Assembly (NCBI GenBank): GCA_021781575.1
Contig: JAJXWP010000006.1
Coordinates: 1-64,000 of the forward strand
Direction of reading: 5' to 3'
From: Pseudomonadota bacterium
Lineage (GTDB): Bacteria > Pseudomonadota > Alphaproteobacteria > Rhodospirillales > Magnetospirillaceae
DNA: 64,000 bases
The position numbers and the translations under genes are program-made. The notes under the pieces were generated by a model that saw only the letters and a list, made by a program, of their open reading frames with translations, was not told the origin of the DNA and made no database searches. Positions within the stretch are counted from its first letter, which is position 1, and each line of letters begins with the position of its first letter. This document shows positions 52,947 to 63,113 of this stretch, in pieces.

Positions 52947-52984
52947 CTAGTGCAGTGACTCATTCAAAAGGTTCACTGCACCAG
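52947..52984. repeat. Palindromic repeat element R1, copy 2
   Basis: CTAGTGCAGTGA (52947-52958), a CTCATTCAAAAGGT loop, then TCACTGCACCAG (52973-52984). It matches the copy at 46876-46913 in 36 of 38 positions. It directly abuts the larger inverted-repeat element that follows. Confidence 0.7.
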
Positions 52985-52994
52985 GTCTATCAAA

Positions 52995-53196
52995 GACCCT
53001 CGCCGGGCGGGCGTATCCACGCCGTTGTGGGCTTTGCCCACCCTCCGCGATGTTCCGGGCCGCCCTGCGGGCGTCGTTTGCCCGCAAGCGGGCGGCACGG
53101 CCGCGCCCGCAATGGGCGCTGGAACAAGGAAATCCGCCAACCAGCCGCCGTTGAGGCGGCGGCCAAGGGCGCGGATGCGCCCGCCCGGCGAGGGTC
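52995..53196. repeat. About 200-base inverted-repeat element with internal hairpins
   Basis: GACCCTCGCCGGGCGGGCG (52995-53013) and CGCCCGCCCGGCGAGGGTC (53178-53196) are perfect 19-base inverted ends. Pairing continues inward for about ten more bases with few mismatches. The 145-base interior holds further hairpins, such as GTGGGCTTTGCCCAC and GCCCGCAAGCGGGC. Open frames through it are artefacts of GC-rich palindromes. No transposase is present. It resembles a non-autonomous mobile element or a structured intergenic repeat. Confidence 0.6.
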
Positions 53197-53210
53197 AAAA
53201 ACCAAGGCTC

Positions 53211-53248
53211 ACCAACTTATTGAATCGTGGTGAGAATTTGATGGATGG
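53211..53248. repeat. Dispersed intergenic repeat, copy C (partial)
   Basis: ACCAACTTATTGAATCGTGG followed by TGAGAATTTGATGGATGG closely matches the downstream third of the copy at 27009-27093 (27055-27093) and part of that at 57975-58044. It lies 48 bases upstream of the LpxH-like gene, directly after the inverted-repeat element. Confidence 0.55.
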
Positions 53249-53296
53249 TGTGGGGGCCGTCCGTCAGATTTTAATCGCTAGGGGGTTTCGACCCGC

Positions 53297-54187
53297 ATGA
53301 CGACCTTGACCGGCGTGCAGACCTACCGCGCCATCTGGATTTCCGACGTTCACCTCGGTACCAGGGGCTGTAAGGCGGAATTTCTACTCGACTTCCTGAA
53401 GAACACCGAATCCGAATATCTCTACCTGGTGGGCGACATTGTCGACGGTTGGCGTCTGCGCCGCTCGTGGTACTGGCCGCAAGCCCACAACGACGTCGTG
53501 CAGAAACTGCTGCGCAAGGCTCGCAAGGGCACCAGGGTAACGTTCATTCCGGGCAATCACGACGAATTTGCCCGCCAGTACATCCACTTCAATTTCGGCG
53601 AGATCGAGGTGCAGGACGAGGTCATCCACCTTTTGGCGGACGGGCGGAGCTTCCTGGTGCTGCACGGCGACCAGTTCGACGGCGTGGTCAAATACGCCAA
53701 ATGGCTGGCGCATCTGGGCGACCATGCCTACACCGCGGCTCTGGTGGTCAACCACTGGGTGAACTGGATCGGCCGCAAGCTGGGTTTCAGCTACTGGTCG
53801 ATCTCCGCCTACCTCAAGCACAAGGTCAAGAACGCCGTTCAGTTCATGGCCAATTTCGAGCAGGCGATGGCCGAGGTGGCTCGCCACCGCGGCGTCGACG
53901 GCATCGTTTGCGGCCACATCCATCATGCCGAGCTGCGCAGCTTCGGCGACATCACCTACTGCAACGACGGCGATTGGGTGGAAAGCTGCACCGCCCTGGT
54001 CGAACACGCGGATGGCAGGCTGGAGATCCTCCGCTGGGCGGAAAGCCGCCAGCTATCGCTGTTCGACGGCCGGCCGACGGCCGCCCCTCAACCCCGGGAG
54101 ACACGTGAATCCCCATGCGAATACTCGTCGTCACCGATGCGTGGTATCCTCAAGTCAATGGGGTCGTCCGTACGCTGGGGACGCTGA
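53297..54187 (+). CDS. UDP-2,3-diacylglucosamine diphosphatase-like phosphoesterase
   Basis: This 296-residue calcineurin-type metallophosphoesterase is related to LpxH-like enzymes of lipid A synthesis. Its metal motifs are SDVHLG, VGDIVDGW, GNHD, HGDQFD and CGHIHHAE. The family core ends near residue 260 (RWAESRQLSLFD). The remaining 35 residues are low in complexity and overlap the next gene by 73 bases. They may be a real tail or read-through after loss of an earlier stop. ATG 53297 is used. Confidence 0.87.
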   Translation: MTTLTGVQTYRAIWISDVHLGTRGCKAEFLLDFLKNTESEYLYLVGDIVDGWRLRRSWYWPQAHNDVVQKLLRKARKGTRVTFIPGNHDEFARQYIHFNFGEIEVQDEVIHLLADGRSFLVLHGDQFDGVVKYAKWLAHLGDHAYTAALVVNHWVNWIGRKLGFSYWSISAYLKHKVKNAVQFMANFEQAMAEVARHRGVDGIVCGHIHHAELRSFGDITYCNDGDWVESCTALVEHADGRLEILRWAESRQLSLFDGRPTAAPQPRETRESPCEYSSSPMRGILKSMGSSVRWGR

Positions 54188-55158
54188 AGGACGAGCTGTC
54201 CCGGCTGGGCCACGAAGCCGTCTTCGTCACCCCCGACCAGTTCCGCAGCCTGCCTTGTCCCACCTATCCCGAAATCCGCCTGGCCCTCAAGCCCGGCCGC
54301 CGGCTGGCCCGGACCATCGAGGCCAACCAGCCCTGCGCCATCCACATCGCCACCGAGGGTCCCCTCGGCTGGGCGGCGCGCCGCTATTGCCTGAAGCGCC
54401 GGCTGCCGTTCACCACCGCTTATCACACCAAGTTCCCCGAGTATATCCGCGCCCGCTTCCGCGTGCCGCTGCCGCTCAGCTACCGGGTGATGCGCCGCTT
54501 CCACAAGCCGGCCGCGACCATCATGGTGGCCACCCAGACCATCCAGGAGGAGCTGGAACGCTGGGGTTTTCACCGCATCCGCCGGTGGTCGCGCGGCGTC
54601 GACACGGAGCTGTTCCGGCCGCGCAGCCAGGCCGAGATCGTCGCCCTGGCGCCCCATCTGAAGGACGTCCCCAGGCCGATCTTCCTCTATGTCGGACGGG
54701 TCGCCGTGGAGAAGAACATCCAGGCATTCCTGGCGGCCGATCTGCCGGGCGCCAAAGTGGTGGTCGGCGACGGCCCGCAGCTGGACGATCTGCGCCGCAG
54801 ATTCCCCAGGGTCCTGTTCACCGGGGCCAAGCAGGGCGAGGAACTGGCCGCCCATTATTCGGCCGCCTCGGTGTTCGTCTTTCCCAGCCGCACCGACACC
54901 TTCGGGCTGGTGCTGTTGGAAGCCTTGGCCTCGGGCGTGCCGGTGGCCGCCTATCCGGTGCCGGGGCCACTCGACGTGGTGGGCGCTTCTCCGGCCGGGG
55001 TGCTCGCCGACGACCTTGCCGTCGCGGCGAAAGCGGCACTGGATATTCCCGCGGAGCTGTGCCGGGCCCATGCCCTGGTGTTCTCGTGGGAGGCCTGCAC
55101 CCGGCAGTTCCTGTCCAACCTGTCACCCTTGGACCTGCATGCCTGGGATGCGGGGTAG
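54115..55158 (+). CDS. Glycosyltransferase family 4 (GT-B fold)
   Basis: This 347-residue glycosyltransferase has the N-terminal VTDAWYPQVNGVVRTL and AYHTKFPEY segments and the donor-binding half with YVGRVAVEKNI, GDGPQ and PSRTDTFGLVLLEALASGVPV. The pattern matches sugar transferases acting on lipids (Sqd2/MgtA-like). It overlaps the LpxH-like gene by 73 bases, so the two probably act together on an envelope glycolipid. ATG 54115 is supported by the conserved opening residues. The acceptor is unknown. Confidence 0.9.
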   Translation: MRILVVTDAWYPQVNGVVRTLGTLKDELSRLGHEAVFVTPDQFRSLPCPTYPEIRLALKPGRRLARTIEANQPCAIHIATEGPLGWAARRYCLKRRLPFTTAYHTKFPEYIRARFRVPLPLSYRVMRRFHKPAATIMVATQTIQEELERWGFHRIRRWSRGVDTELFRPRSQAEIVALAPHLKDVPRPIFLYVGRVAVEKNIQAFLAADLPGAKVVVGDGPQLDDLRRRFPRVLFTGAKQGEELAAHYSAASVFVFPSRTDTFGLVLLEALASGVPVAAYPVPGPLDVVGASPAGVLADDLAVAAKAALDIPAELCRAHALVFSWEACTRQFLSNLSPLDLHAWDAG

Positions 55159-55212
55159 CATCGTCGCCATGGCCGGAGATACACTGGCCTCGGCTTGAGG
55201 AGGGCCGCCGCC

Positions 55213-55569
55213 GTGGTGATTCCGCCCGTTCCCGTTCTTGACGTCTACTACGCCCCCACCTGCCTGCCCTGCCGGCTGGAACTGCCGGTGCTGGCCGAGG
55301 CCGTGCGCGACGGCCTCTCCGTCACCGTCATGCTGCTGACCGAGGAAGCCAAGGCCCGCCGCCAGCTGGCCGCGGTGTCGCCGCAGCTGGCGGCGCAGGC
55401 CGTCGCCGTGCCGGGTGGAGGGGCTCCCCGCGCCGTCCTCAGGGCGGCCGGCGATGGCGACGGCATCCTGCCTTATTCGGTCGTCCGCAGCCGGCAAGGC
55501 GGCGCCTGCCGCAGCTGGCGCGGCGCGCTGACGCTGGAGCGCATTCGCCGCCTGCTGACCGGCTGCTGA
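55213..55569 (+). CDS. Thioredoxin-fold protein with a CLPC motif
   Basis: This 118-residue protein has DVYYAPTCLPCRLELPVL, a thioredoxin-like active site of the form CxxC (CLPC) at about 18-21. No signal peptide is predicted, so it is probably cytoplasmic. GTG 55213 follows GAGGAGG by eight bases. It converges on a DUF3299/ABC operon whose stop lies ten bases away, and may serve as its redox or metal-handling helper, but this is inference from position. Confidence 0.65.
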   Translation: MVIPPVPVLDVYYAPTCLPCRLELPVLAEAVRDGLSVTVMLLTEEAKARRQLAAVSPQLAAQAVAVPGGGAPRAVLRAAGDGDGILPYSVVRSRQGGACRSWRGALTLERIRRLLTGC

Positions 55570-55578
55570 CGGTTTAAC

Positions 55579-56085
55579 TCAAGGCAGTTTGTCGGCGCCA
55601 TTCAGGGCGAAGAAGATGGCCTTCTCGCCGTTGTTCACCAGGGTGAAACGGCCATGCACCTTGATCATGGCGTCGGTCCAGGGCACCGCGTGATTGGCCT
55701 TCACCTCGATCACTTCGTTGGGGGCGCCCGGCGGGCAGAACATGCAGACGGGGGTGCGCTTGGTCAGCAGGAAGTGCCGGGTGTTGTCCTGGCCGTCCAA
55801 AGGCAGGACGAAGCCGCCGATGGTGACGTCGCTGCCGTTCATCGCCTTCACTTCGGGGGCGATGGAGACGCTGTAGAGCCCCGTCTTGCCGTCGTAATGG
55901 ATGTCGCAGCGGGCCAGCCGTTGCCACAGCGGGCTTTTCGACTGGGGCAGCTTGTCCTGGGCGGCGCGCTCTCCCGGCGGCTGCATCGGGGGCGGCAGGT
56001 CCTTGCTCGACTTGACCACGTCGAACCCTTCGACGAGGAGCAACGCCGGCACCAGCAGAAGGGGAAGCAGGCGGCGGATTGTCAT
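55579..56085 (-). CDS. DUF3299 exported protein
   Basis: This 168-residue protein has an N-terminal hydrophobic segment and the DUF3299 core: SDVTIGGFVLPLD, then TPVCMFCPPGAPNEVIEV with two cysteines, ending with FFALNGA. ATG 56085 overlaps the permease gene stop by four bases. The family has no confirmed biochemical role. It is encoded with ABC transporters and, as I recall, occurs with zinc-responsive ABC genes in Vibrio, so metal handling is a guess. Confidence 0.85.
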   Translation of the reverse strand: MTIRRLLPLLLVPALLLVEGFDVVKSSKDLPPPMQPPGERAAQDKLPQSKSPLWQRLARCDIHYDGKTGLYSVSIAPEVKAMNGSDVTIGGFVLPLDGQDNTRHFLLTKRTPVCMFCPPGAPNEVIEVKANHAVPWTDAMIKVHGRFTLVNNGEKAIFFALNGADKLP

Positions 56086-57293
56086 GCTTTCAACACCGTT
56101 TCGATCGAGGCGCGGGCGGCGCGCAGGGCGGGCGCGGCCGCGGCGGCCAGGGCGGCGGCCGCGGCTCCTCCGGCCAGCAGGGTCATATCCTGGACGGACG
56201 GCGCGACGGTGACAAGCAGGCCGTCGCGCTCGGCCAGCATGGTCGCCGCCCAGGGGCCCAGTGCGGCAACCGCGGCAAGACCCAGAGCAAGAGCCCCGGC
56301 GGCCAGCAGGCAGGCTTCGACCGCGGCGATGCCGGCGATTTCCCAGGGATGGGCGCCCAGTGCGCGCAGCAGGGCGAGATCCCTCGCCCGCCCGCTCATC
56401 GCGGCGGCAAGAGCGGTTGCCGCGGTTGCCGCGGCGATGCCGGCGAACAGCAGCCCGATGCCCATCACCGCCATGATGACCGGTCGGCCGGCACGCGCCA
56501 GTCTCGCGGTCTCCAGTTCCGGGCTGGCGGCCGAGAACCGCTCGGTCGCGTCGATGATTCGGGGCAGGGAGGCCATGGCCACCGGGCTGCGGAACGAGGT
56601 CAGGATGGCGGTGGCGGCGGGCGGGCCGAAGCCGGTCGGACCGCCGCGGCCGGCCTTGGTTTCCGCCGCATCGTCCGGGTCGCGGTGGATGAGGTAGACG
56701 CTTTCGATGTCGGTCAGCACCAGGCGGTCCAGCGCCGAACCCGTCGGTGCCAGGATCCCGGTCACCGTGTACGGAAATTTCGAGTGCTCCTCGCCGCCCG
56801 GTGCCAGGCCGTGGGTACCGACGAAGCTGTCGCCGGGCTTCAGCCCCAGCGCCCGCGCCGCGTCGCTGCCGAGCACCGCCTGCAGCGGTTTGGTCCAGAT
56901 TGCGCCTTGCGCCATGTGGGCATGGTAGACGGCCAGGATGTCCGCGGTGGTGCCGACGATGCGCCGGCCGCGTACCGAATCGCCCAGGGCGATGGGCGCC
57001 GCCGCGGCCACCATCGGGTTGCGGGCCTGATCCATCCCTTCCTTCAGCGGTATCAGGCCGCGCGGGTCGGAGGCATGGAGCACGCAGCACAGCACCAGAT
57101 CGAGCGCCGATCCCTTCGGGCCGATTACCATGTCGACGCCGCCGAACGCCCGCTCGGCGGCTTTCGGCAGTTCCCGTTCGGCGATGGCGACGGTTTCCAC
57201 TGCGGCGACGCCCAAGGCGCCGACCACGACGGACAACAGGGCTTGTCCCCAGCGGCGGCGCAGGAAGGCCCAGGCCAGGGCAAGGCTCGTCAT
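56082..57293 (-). CDS. ABC transporter permease, MacB/FtsX-type
   Basis: This 403-residue permease has one N-terminal helix, a large periplasmic domain (about 45-255) with a CC pair (VLCCVLHASDPRG), and three C-terminal helices. This is the MacB/LolC/FtsX layout, so it probably moves material in the periplasm or extracts it from the membrane rather than importing solute. It overlaps the ATPase gene and the DUF3299 gene by four bases each. Confidence 0.87.
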   Translation of the reverse strand: MTSLALAWAFLRRRWGQALLSVVVGALGVAAVETVAIAERELPKAAERAFGGVDMVIGPKGSALDLVLCCVLHASDPRGLIPLKEGMDQARNPMVAAAAPIALGDSVRGRRIVGTTADILAVYHAHMAQGAIWTKPLQAVLGSDAARALGLKPGDSFVGTHGLAPGGEEHSKFPYTVTGILAPTGSALDRLVLTDIESVYLIHRDPDDAAETKAGRGGPTGFGPPAATAILTSFRSPVAMASLPRIIDATERFSAASPELETARLARAGRPVIMAVMGIGLLFAGIAAATAATALAAAMSGRARDLALLRALGAHPWEIAGIAAVEACLLAAGALALGLAAVAALGPWAATMLAERDGLLVTVAPSVQDMTLLAGGAAAAALAAAAAPALRAARASIETVLKA

Positions 57294-57958
57294 GCCGCCA
57301 CCTCCATCGCCACCGACGCGTCCACCGCGTCCAGCGCCCGGCGGTCGTGGGTGGCGATCAGCAATGCCGCTCCGCCATCGCGGACGGCGCGGCCGAGCAG
57401 GTCGAGCAGCGCCCGGGCGTTGTCGTCATCGAGCGCCGATGTCGGCTCGTCGGCCAGGACCAAGGCGGGGCGGTTGATCAGCGCCCTCGCCACCGCCACC
57501 CGCTGGGCCTGTCCCTGGCTGAGCCGGTCGGCCCGTCGATGGCGAATTGCGGCGATGTCCAGGGTTTCCAGCAGCGTTTGCAGGCGGGCCGGATCGGCCT
57601 TCAGCCCCGCGCAGGCGGCGCCGAGGCGAAGATTGTCCTCGACGCTGACCGCGTCGATCAGGTGGAAGGATTGGAACACCAGCCCGATGCGTTGGCCGCG
57701 CAGGCGGTCGCGCCGCGCCGCCGACAGCGACCACAGGTCGGTTTCGCCGATCAGGATGCGTCCTTCGCCGGGGGCTCGGATCCCCGCCAGCGCCAGCAGG
57801 GCGGTGGTCTTGCCCGTGCCCGACCGGCCGGTCAGCGCGATGATCCGCCCCGGCGTCAGTTCGAGGTCGGGCAGGCGGGCGAACACCCGCCGGTCGCGCT
57901 CGAGCAAAACGCCTTCGGTGCGCAGGCTCGGCGGGGACCTCACGATGGACGCATCCAT
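57290..57958 (-). CDS. ABC transporter ATP-binding protein, LolD/MacB-type
   Basis: This 222-residue ATPase has Walker A (GRSGTGKTTAL), Q-loop, signature LSQGQAQRV and Walker B (LVLADEPTSAL). ATG 57958 follows AGGAGG at four bases. It forms a unit with the MacB-type permease and the DUF3299 protein (overlapping stops). An upstream in-frame extension runs into a dispersed repeat and is unlikely to be coding. Confidence 0.9.
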   Translation of the reverse strand: MDASIVRSPPSLRTEGVLLERDRRVFARLPDLELTPGRIIALTGRSGTGKTTALLALAGIRAPGEGRILIGETDLWSLSAARRDRLRGQRIGLVFQSFHLIDAVSVEDNLRLGAACAGLKADPARLQTLLETLDIAAIRHRRADRLSQGQAQRVAVARALINRPALVLADEPTSALDDDNARALLDLLGRAVRDGGAALLIATHDRRALDAVDASVAMEVAA

Positions 57959-57974
57959 ATGACCTCCTGCCAGC

Positions 57975-58044
57975 GGTCCGCCGCAGGCGCCTGGTTCCCA
58001 AGCGCCTGGCTCAGGCAGCCCGCCAACTATTGAATCGTCGTGAC
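57975..58044. repeat. Dispersed intergenic repeat, copy B
   Basis: GGTCCGCC, GGCGCCTGGTTCCCAAGCGCCTGG, and CCGCCAACTATTGAATCGTCGTGA correspond base by base, with scattered changes, to the segment at 27009-27084. It lies directly upstream of the ABC ATPase start. The rest of the 58045-58218 spacer before pgi holds no recognised gene. Confidence 0.6.
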
Positions 58045-58218
58045 TCGGCAAGTCGGGTTCTCGCCTGACGCGCGACCGTGGGGCAGGAATGCGGCAAGAC
58101 TATGACCGCATTCCTCATGGACGATCGGATTCGTCTTCCCGCCCCGCTCTCTGGCATCTGGCATTCCGCCTATGCTCTGCTAAGGTGGAGCGCGAACCGA
58201 TTCCGCCAGCGAGCACCG

Positions 58219-59859
58219 ATGACCACTCTCACAGAGCTCCCGGCCTGGGCGGCCCTTTCGGCCCATTTCGGCAAGTTGCGCGAACTGCATATGCGCCGGC
58301 TGTTCGCCGAGGATCCCCAGCGCTTCTCGCGATTTTCGCTTCGTCTCGGCGACTTCCTGCTGGACTTCTCGAAAAATCGCATCACCGCCCGAACCCTGGA
58401 GTTGCTGGTCGACTTGGCGCGCCAGTCCGAGCTCGAACGGTGGCGCGAGCGCATGTTCGCCGGCGAGCGCATCAACGGCACGGAGGATCGGGCGGTGCTG
58501 CATGTGGCCCTGCGCAACCGCTCCGGCCGGCCGATCGGCGTCGACGGCCGCGACGTCATGCCGGAGGTCGGGCGGGTCCTGGCGCAGATGCGGATATTCG
58601 CCGATGAGGTGCGCAGTGGACGCTGGCGCGGCGCCACCGGCCAACCCATCGCCGATGTGGTGAACATTGGCATCGGCGGTTCCGACCTTGGTCCCCTGAT
58701 GGTCACCGAGGCGTTGACGCCATATCGCAAGCCGGGGCTCCGCAGCCATTTCGTCTCCAACGTGGACGGTAGTCACATCCACCAGGTTCTGGGGCGCTGC
58801 CAGCCTGACCGAACATTGTTCATCGTCGCGTCGAAGACGTTCACCACGCAAGAAACCTTGGCCAATGCTCATAGCGCCCGGGCCTGGACGGTTGCCGCGC
58901 TGGGCGAAGACGCTGTGGCCCGCCATTTCGTCGCCTTATCCACCAACGCACCGGCAGTGATTGCCTTCGGGATCGATCCGGCCAACATGTTCGCCTTCTG
59001 GGACTGGGTCGGCGGCCGCTACTCCCTGTGGTCGGCCATCGGCCTGTCCATCGCCATCGCCATCGGTTTCGAGCGGTTCGAGGAATTGCTGGCCGGCGCC
59101 TTCGACATGGACGAGCATTTCCGCACCGCGCCACTGGCCGCCAACATGCCGGTGATTCTGGCTCTGCTCGGCATCTGGTACATCGACTTCTTCGGCGCCG
59201 CCGCCCATGCGGTGCTGCCTTACGACCAATACCTGCACCGGTTCCCCGCCTATCTCCAGCAAGCCGACATGGAAAGCAACGGCAAGAGCGTGACCCGTGA
59301 TGGCCGGCCGGTCGGCTACGCCACCGGCCCGATCCTGTTCGGCGAAGCGGGCACCAACGGACAGCATGCGTTCTATCAACTGATCCACCAGGGTACGCGC
59401 CTGGTCCCGGCCGATTTCATCGCCGCCGCCTGCAGTCAGAACCCGGTGGGCGATCACCATGCCCTGCTCCTGTCCAACTTCTTCGCCCAGACCGAGGCCC
59501 TGATGCGGGGCAGGACCGCCGACGAGGTGCGGGCCGGCCTGTCGGCGCAGGGGATGCGCGGAGCGGCGCTGGAAGCGGCGATCCCGCACCGGGTGTTCGA
59601 GGGAAACCGGCCGACCAATTCCATCCTCTATACCCGTCTCGATCCGCGCACTCTGGGGCGGCTGATCGCCCTTTACGAGCATAAGATCTTCGTCCAAGGC
59701 GTGATCTGGCAGGTCAACAGCTTCGACCAATGGGGTGTCGAGTTGGGCAAGCAACTGGCGCAATCCATCCTGCCGCAACTGTCGGCCGAGGGGCCGGTTG
59801 CCGGGCATGACAGTTCGACCATTGGTTTAATCGATCATTATAGATGCCTCCGCCGGTAA
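58219..59859 (+). CDS. pgi: Glucose-6-phosphate isomerase
   Basis: This 546-residue enzyme interconverts glucose-6-phosphate and fructose-6-phosphate. It has [23 protein letters not shown], the [13 protein letters not shown] loop, the catalytic [19 protein letters not shown], and the late [12 protein letters not shown] signature. ATG 58219 gives the normal start, since the frame upstream is out of family. It stands alone on the plus strand. Confidence 0.96.
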   Translation: MTTLTELPAWAALSAHFGKLRELHMRRLFAEDPQRFSRFSLRLGDFLLDFSKNRITARTLELLVDLARQSELERWRERMFAGERINGTEDRAVLHVALRNRSGRPIGVDGRDVMPEVGRVLAQMRIFADEVRSGRWRGATGQPIADVVNIGIGGSDLGPLMVTEALTPYRKPGLRSHFVSNVDGSHIHQVLGRCQPDRTLFIVASKTFTTQETLANAHSARAWTVAALGEDAVARHFVALSTNAPAVIAFGIDPANMFAFWDWVGGRYSLWSAIGLSIAIAIGFERFEELLAGAFDMDEHFRTAPLAANMPVILALLGIWYIDFFGAAAHAVLPYDQYLHRFPAYLQQADMESNGKSVTRDGRPVGYATGPILFGEAGTNGQHAFYQLIHQGTRLVPADFIAAACSQNPVGDHHALLLSNFFAQTEALMRGRTADEVRAGLSAQGMRGAALEAAIPHRVFEGNRPTNSILYTRLDPRTLGRLIALYEHKIFVQGVIWQVNSFDQWGVELGKQLAQSILPQLSAEGPVAGHDSSTIGLIDHYRCLRR

Positions 59860-59930
59860 CGGCGCTGTTGATGGGTTGATCACCAGCGTATATTTTCTTG
59901 CCCGGTGAACGCACAGGTGGGGATGCGACG

Positions 59931-60359
59931 ATGCGCGCCAGGGCCCGGCGGTTGGTGTTGCTTGTTCTGCTGGCGCTGGCGGCGGGTGTGTCGATCGCGT
60001 CGACCCGCGATTTCGACGTGTCCGGAGAAGCCGCCGAAGCGCGGGTGCGGGGGCAGGGCGTCTACCATCCGCGTTCGATCGCCGATGCCATCCTGCATCT
60101 GACCGATATGAGTACATACCTTTACCATGAGGCGCGTTGCGGCCATATGGACAAGGCCGAGGCCGCCAGGCTGCGGGCGGCGGTGATTGGCGGTGTCAAG
60201 CTGGACTTCCCGGGCTGGGATCCGGTAGACGACGCGGTTCTGAAGGTTCGCATGTGGACGGGGCGGCGGGACATCGACGACATCTCCTGCGCCCAGGCGG
60301 CAGTGGCCAATCCCATCTACGTGACCAACAACATCGGATATTACGCGTCACGCCAGTAG
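59931..60359 (+). CDS. Hypothetical exported protein
   Basis: This 142-residue protein has a signal peptide ([22 protein letters not shown], split over about 3-23) followed by a small helical domain with [17 protein letters not shown] and [23 protein letters not shown]. There are two cysteines, which may form a disulfide. ATG 59931 follows GGTGGGGA. No known family is recognised. It lies between pgi and mutL and probably acts in the periplasm. Confidence 0.65.
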   Translation: MRARARRLVLLVLLALAAGVSIASTRDFDVSGEAAEARVRGQGVYHPRSIADAILHLTDMSTYLYHEARCGHMDKAEAARLRAAVIGGVKLDFPGWDPVDDAVLKVRMWTGRRDIDDISCAQAAVANPIYVTNNIGYYASRQ

Positions 60360-60430
60360 CGGGGCCTCGTCTGGCCGCCGCCGATTGCAGTATTTGCCTG
60401 CGGCTGGAAGGTAAGGCTATCGTTACCGCC

Positions 60431-62251
<1,821 letters not shown>

Positions 62252-62299
62252 CCCGGCGGGGACCTTGCCTGCCCGTCCGCCGGGCAGTACGATTCCTTC

Positions 62300-62656
62300 A
62301 TGCGGTTGGCACTACCCCTGCTCATTGCCGCCTTGGCCTTGCCGGTGGCGAAAACGTCACGACTGCCGACAGAGCGTCTGGCCGCCGGATCCTATGCCGC
62401 GCGTGCCGTGGACGGCGCGAAAATCGCCAACAAATGGTGCGATACCTGCCATCTGGTGCGGCATGCCCGGGGGCCCGACGTGGCGCCGACCTTCGCCCAA
62501 ATCGCTGTTCAGCGCACGCCGGAACAGATTCGCGCCTTCCTCGCCCATCCCCATGGCGGCATGCCGCCCATCGAGCTGTCCAACAAGCAGATCGACGACG
62601 TCATCGCCTACATGAACAGCCTGGTTCCCGGTTCCGACGTGCCGCCGGGGAAGTGA
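62300..62656 (+). CDS. Small c-type cytochrome
   Basis: This 118-residue protein has a signal segment (about 1-17) and one CxxCH heme motif (WCDTCH, about 47-52). A Met ligand follows in HGGMPPIEL, then a C-terminal helix (NKQIDDVIAYMNSL). It is a class I monoheme cytochrome acting in periplasmic electron transfer. Its partner is not evident here. ATG 62300 lies 48 bases after mutL. Confidence 0.85.
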   Translation: MRLALPLLIAALALPVAKTSRLPTERLAAGSYAARAVDGAKIANKWCDTCHLVRHARGPDVAPTFAQIAVQRTPEQIRAFLAHPHGGMPPIELSNKQIDDVIAYMNSLVPGSDVPPGK

Positions 62657-63113
62657 TCCAGGGTGATCTTGAACGCGCTACGGCTGCGCGTGCAAGCGAC
62701 TATTTTCCGCGCTGGCGCGTTGAGCGATGCGCGAGCCGAGCATCGAAGAGCGCGAGCCGAGGATAGCCAAATGGCGCGGATGCGCCATGCCGGCGACTGA
62801 GGACCAATCAATAGACCAGGGCGAACGCCTTCAGAGCGATCGCCTTGGGAAGTGACCGCCTTTCCTTTTGCCCTGTTGGGGTTAAGGCGCTCACTCCTTT
62901 TCGACCGATGAAAGTTCTCTGAGTATTGCCGCTTTAGGCAACACGGATAGACACGGATATCAACGGACGGAGACGGATAAAGGGGGGCCTGCCGCCTTCG
63001 GCGGCGATATTCCGAATCTGTGTTCATCCGTTGGCCGCGTAGCGGCATCCGCATTCATCCGTTTCCTCCTCGCCCATTCGACATTTCGGCCGAGTGGGGG
63101 TGGTGGAAAGTGA
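62657..63113. other. Gene-poor spacer with simple repeats and hairpins
   Basis: No gene is convincing in this 457-base stretch. It contains a run of related ACACGGAT/ACGGAT units (about 62940-62978), matching ATCCGT units in the opposite sense (about 63026-63060), and a GCCGCC-TTC-GGCGGC hairpin near 62992. A repeated GCGCGAGCCGAG occurs twice near 62746 and 62769. It looks like a decayed repeat region. Confidence 0.5.

Noticed and set aside
52995-53196. Inverted-repeat block as a complete insertion sequence
   Set aside because: There is no transposase frame and no clear target duplication, so it is listed as a repeat only.
62657-63113. A CRISPR-like array from repeated ACGGAT units
   Set aside because: The units are short and irregular, with no constant-length spacers and no cas genes nearby.
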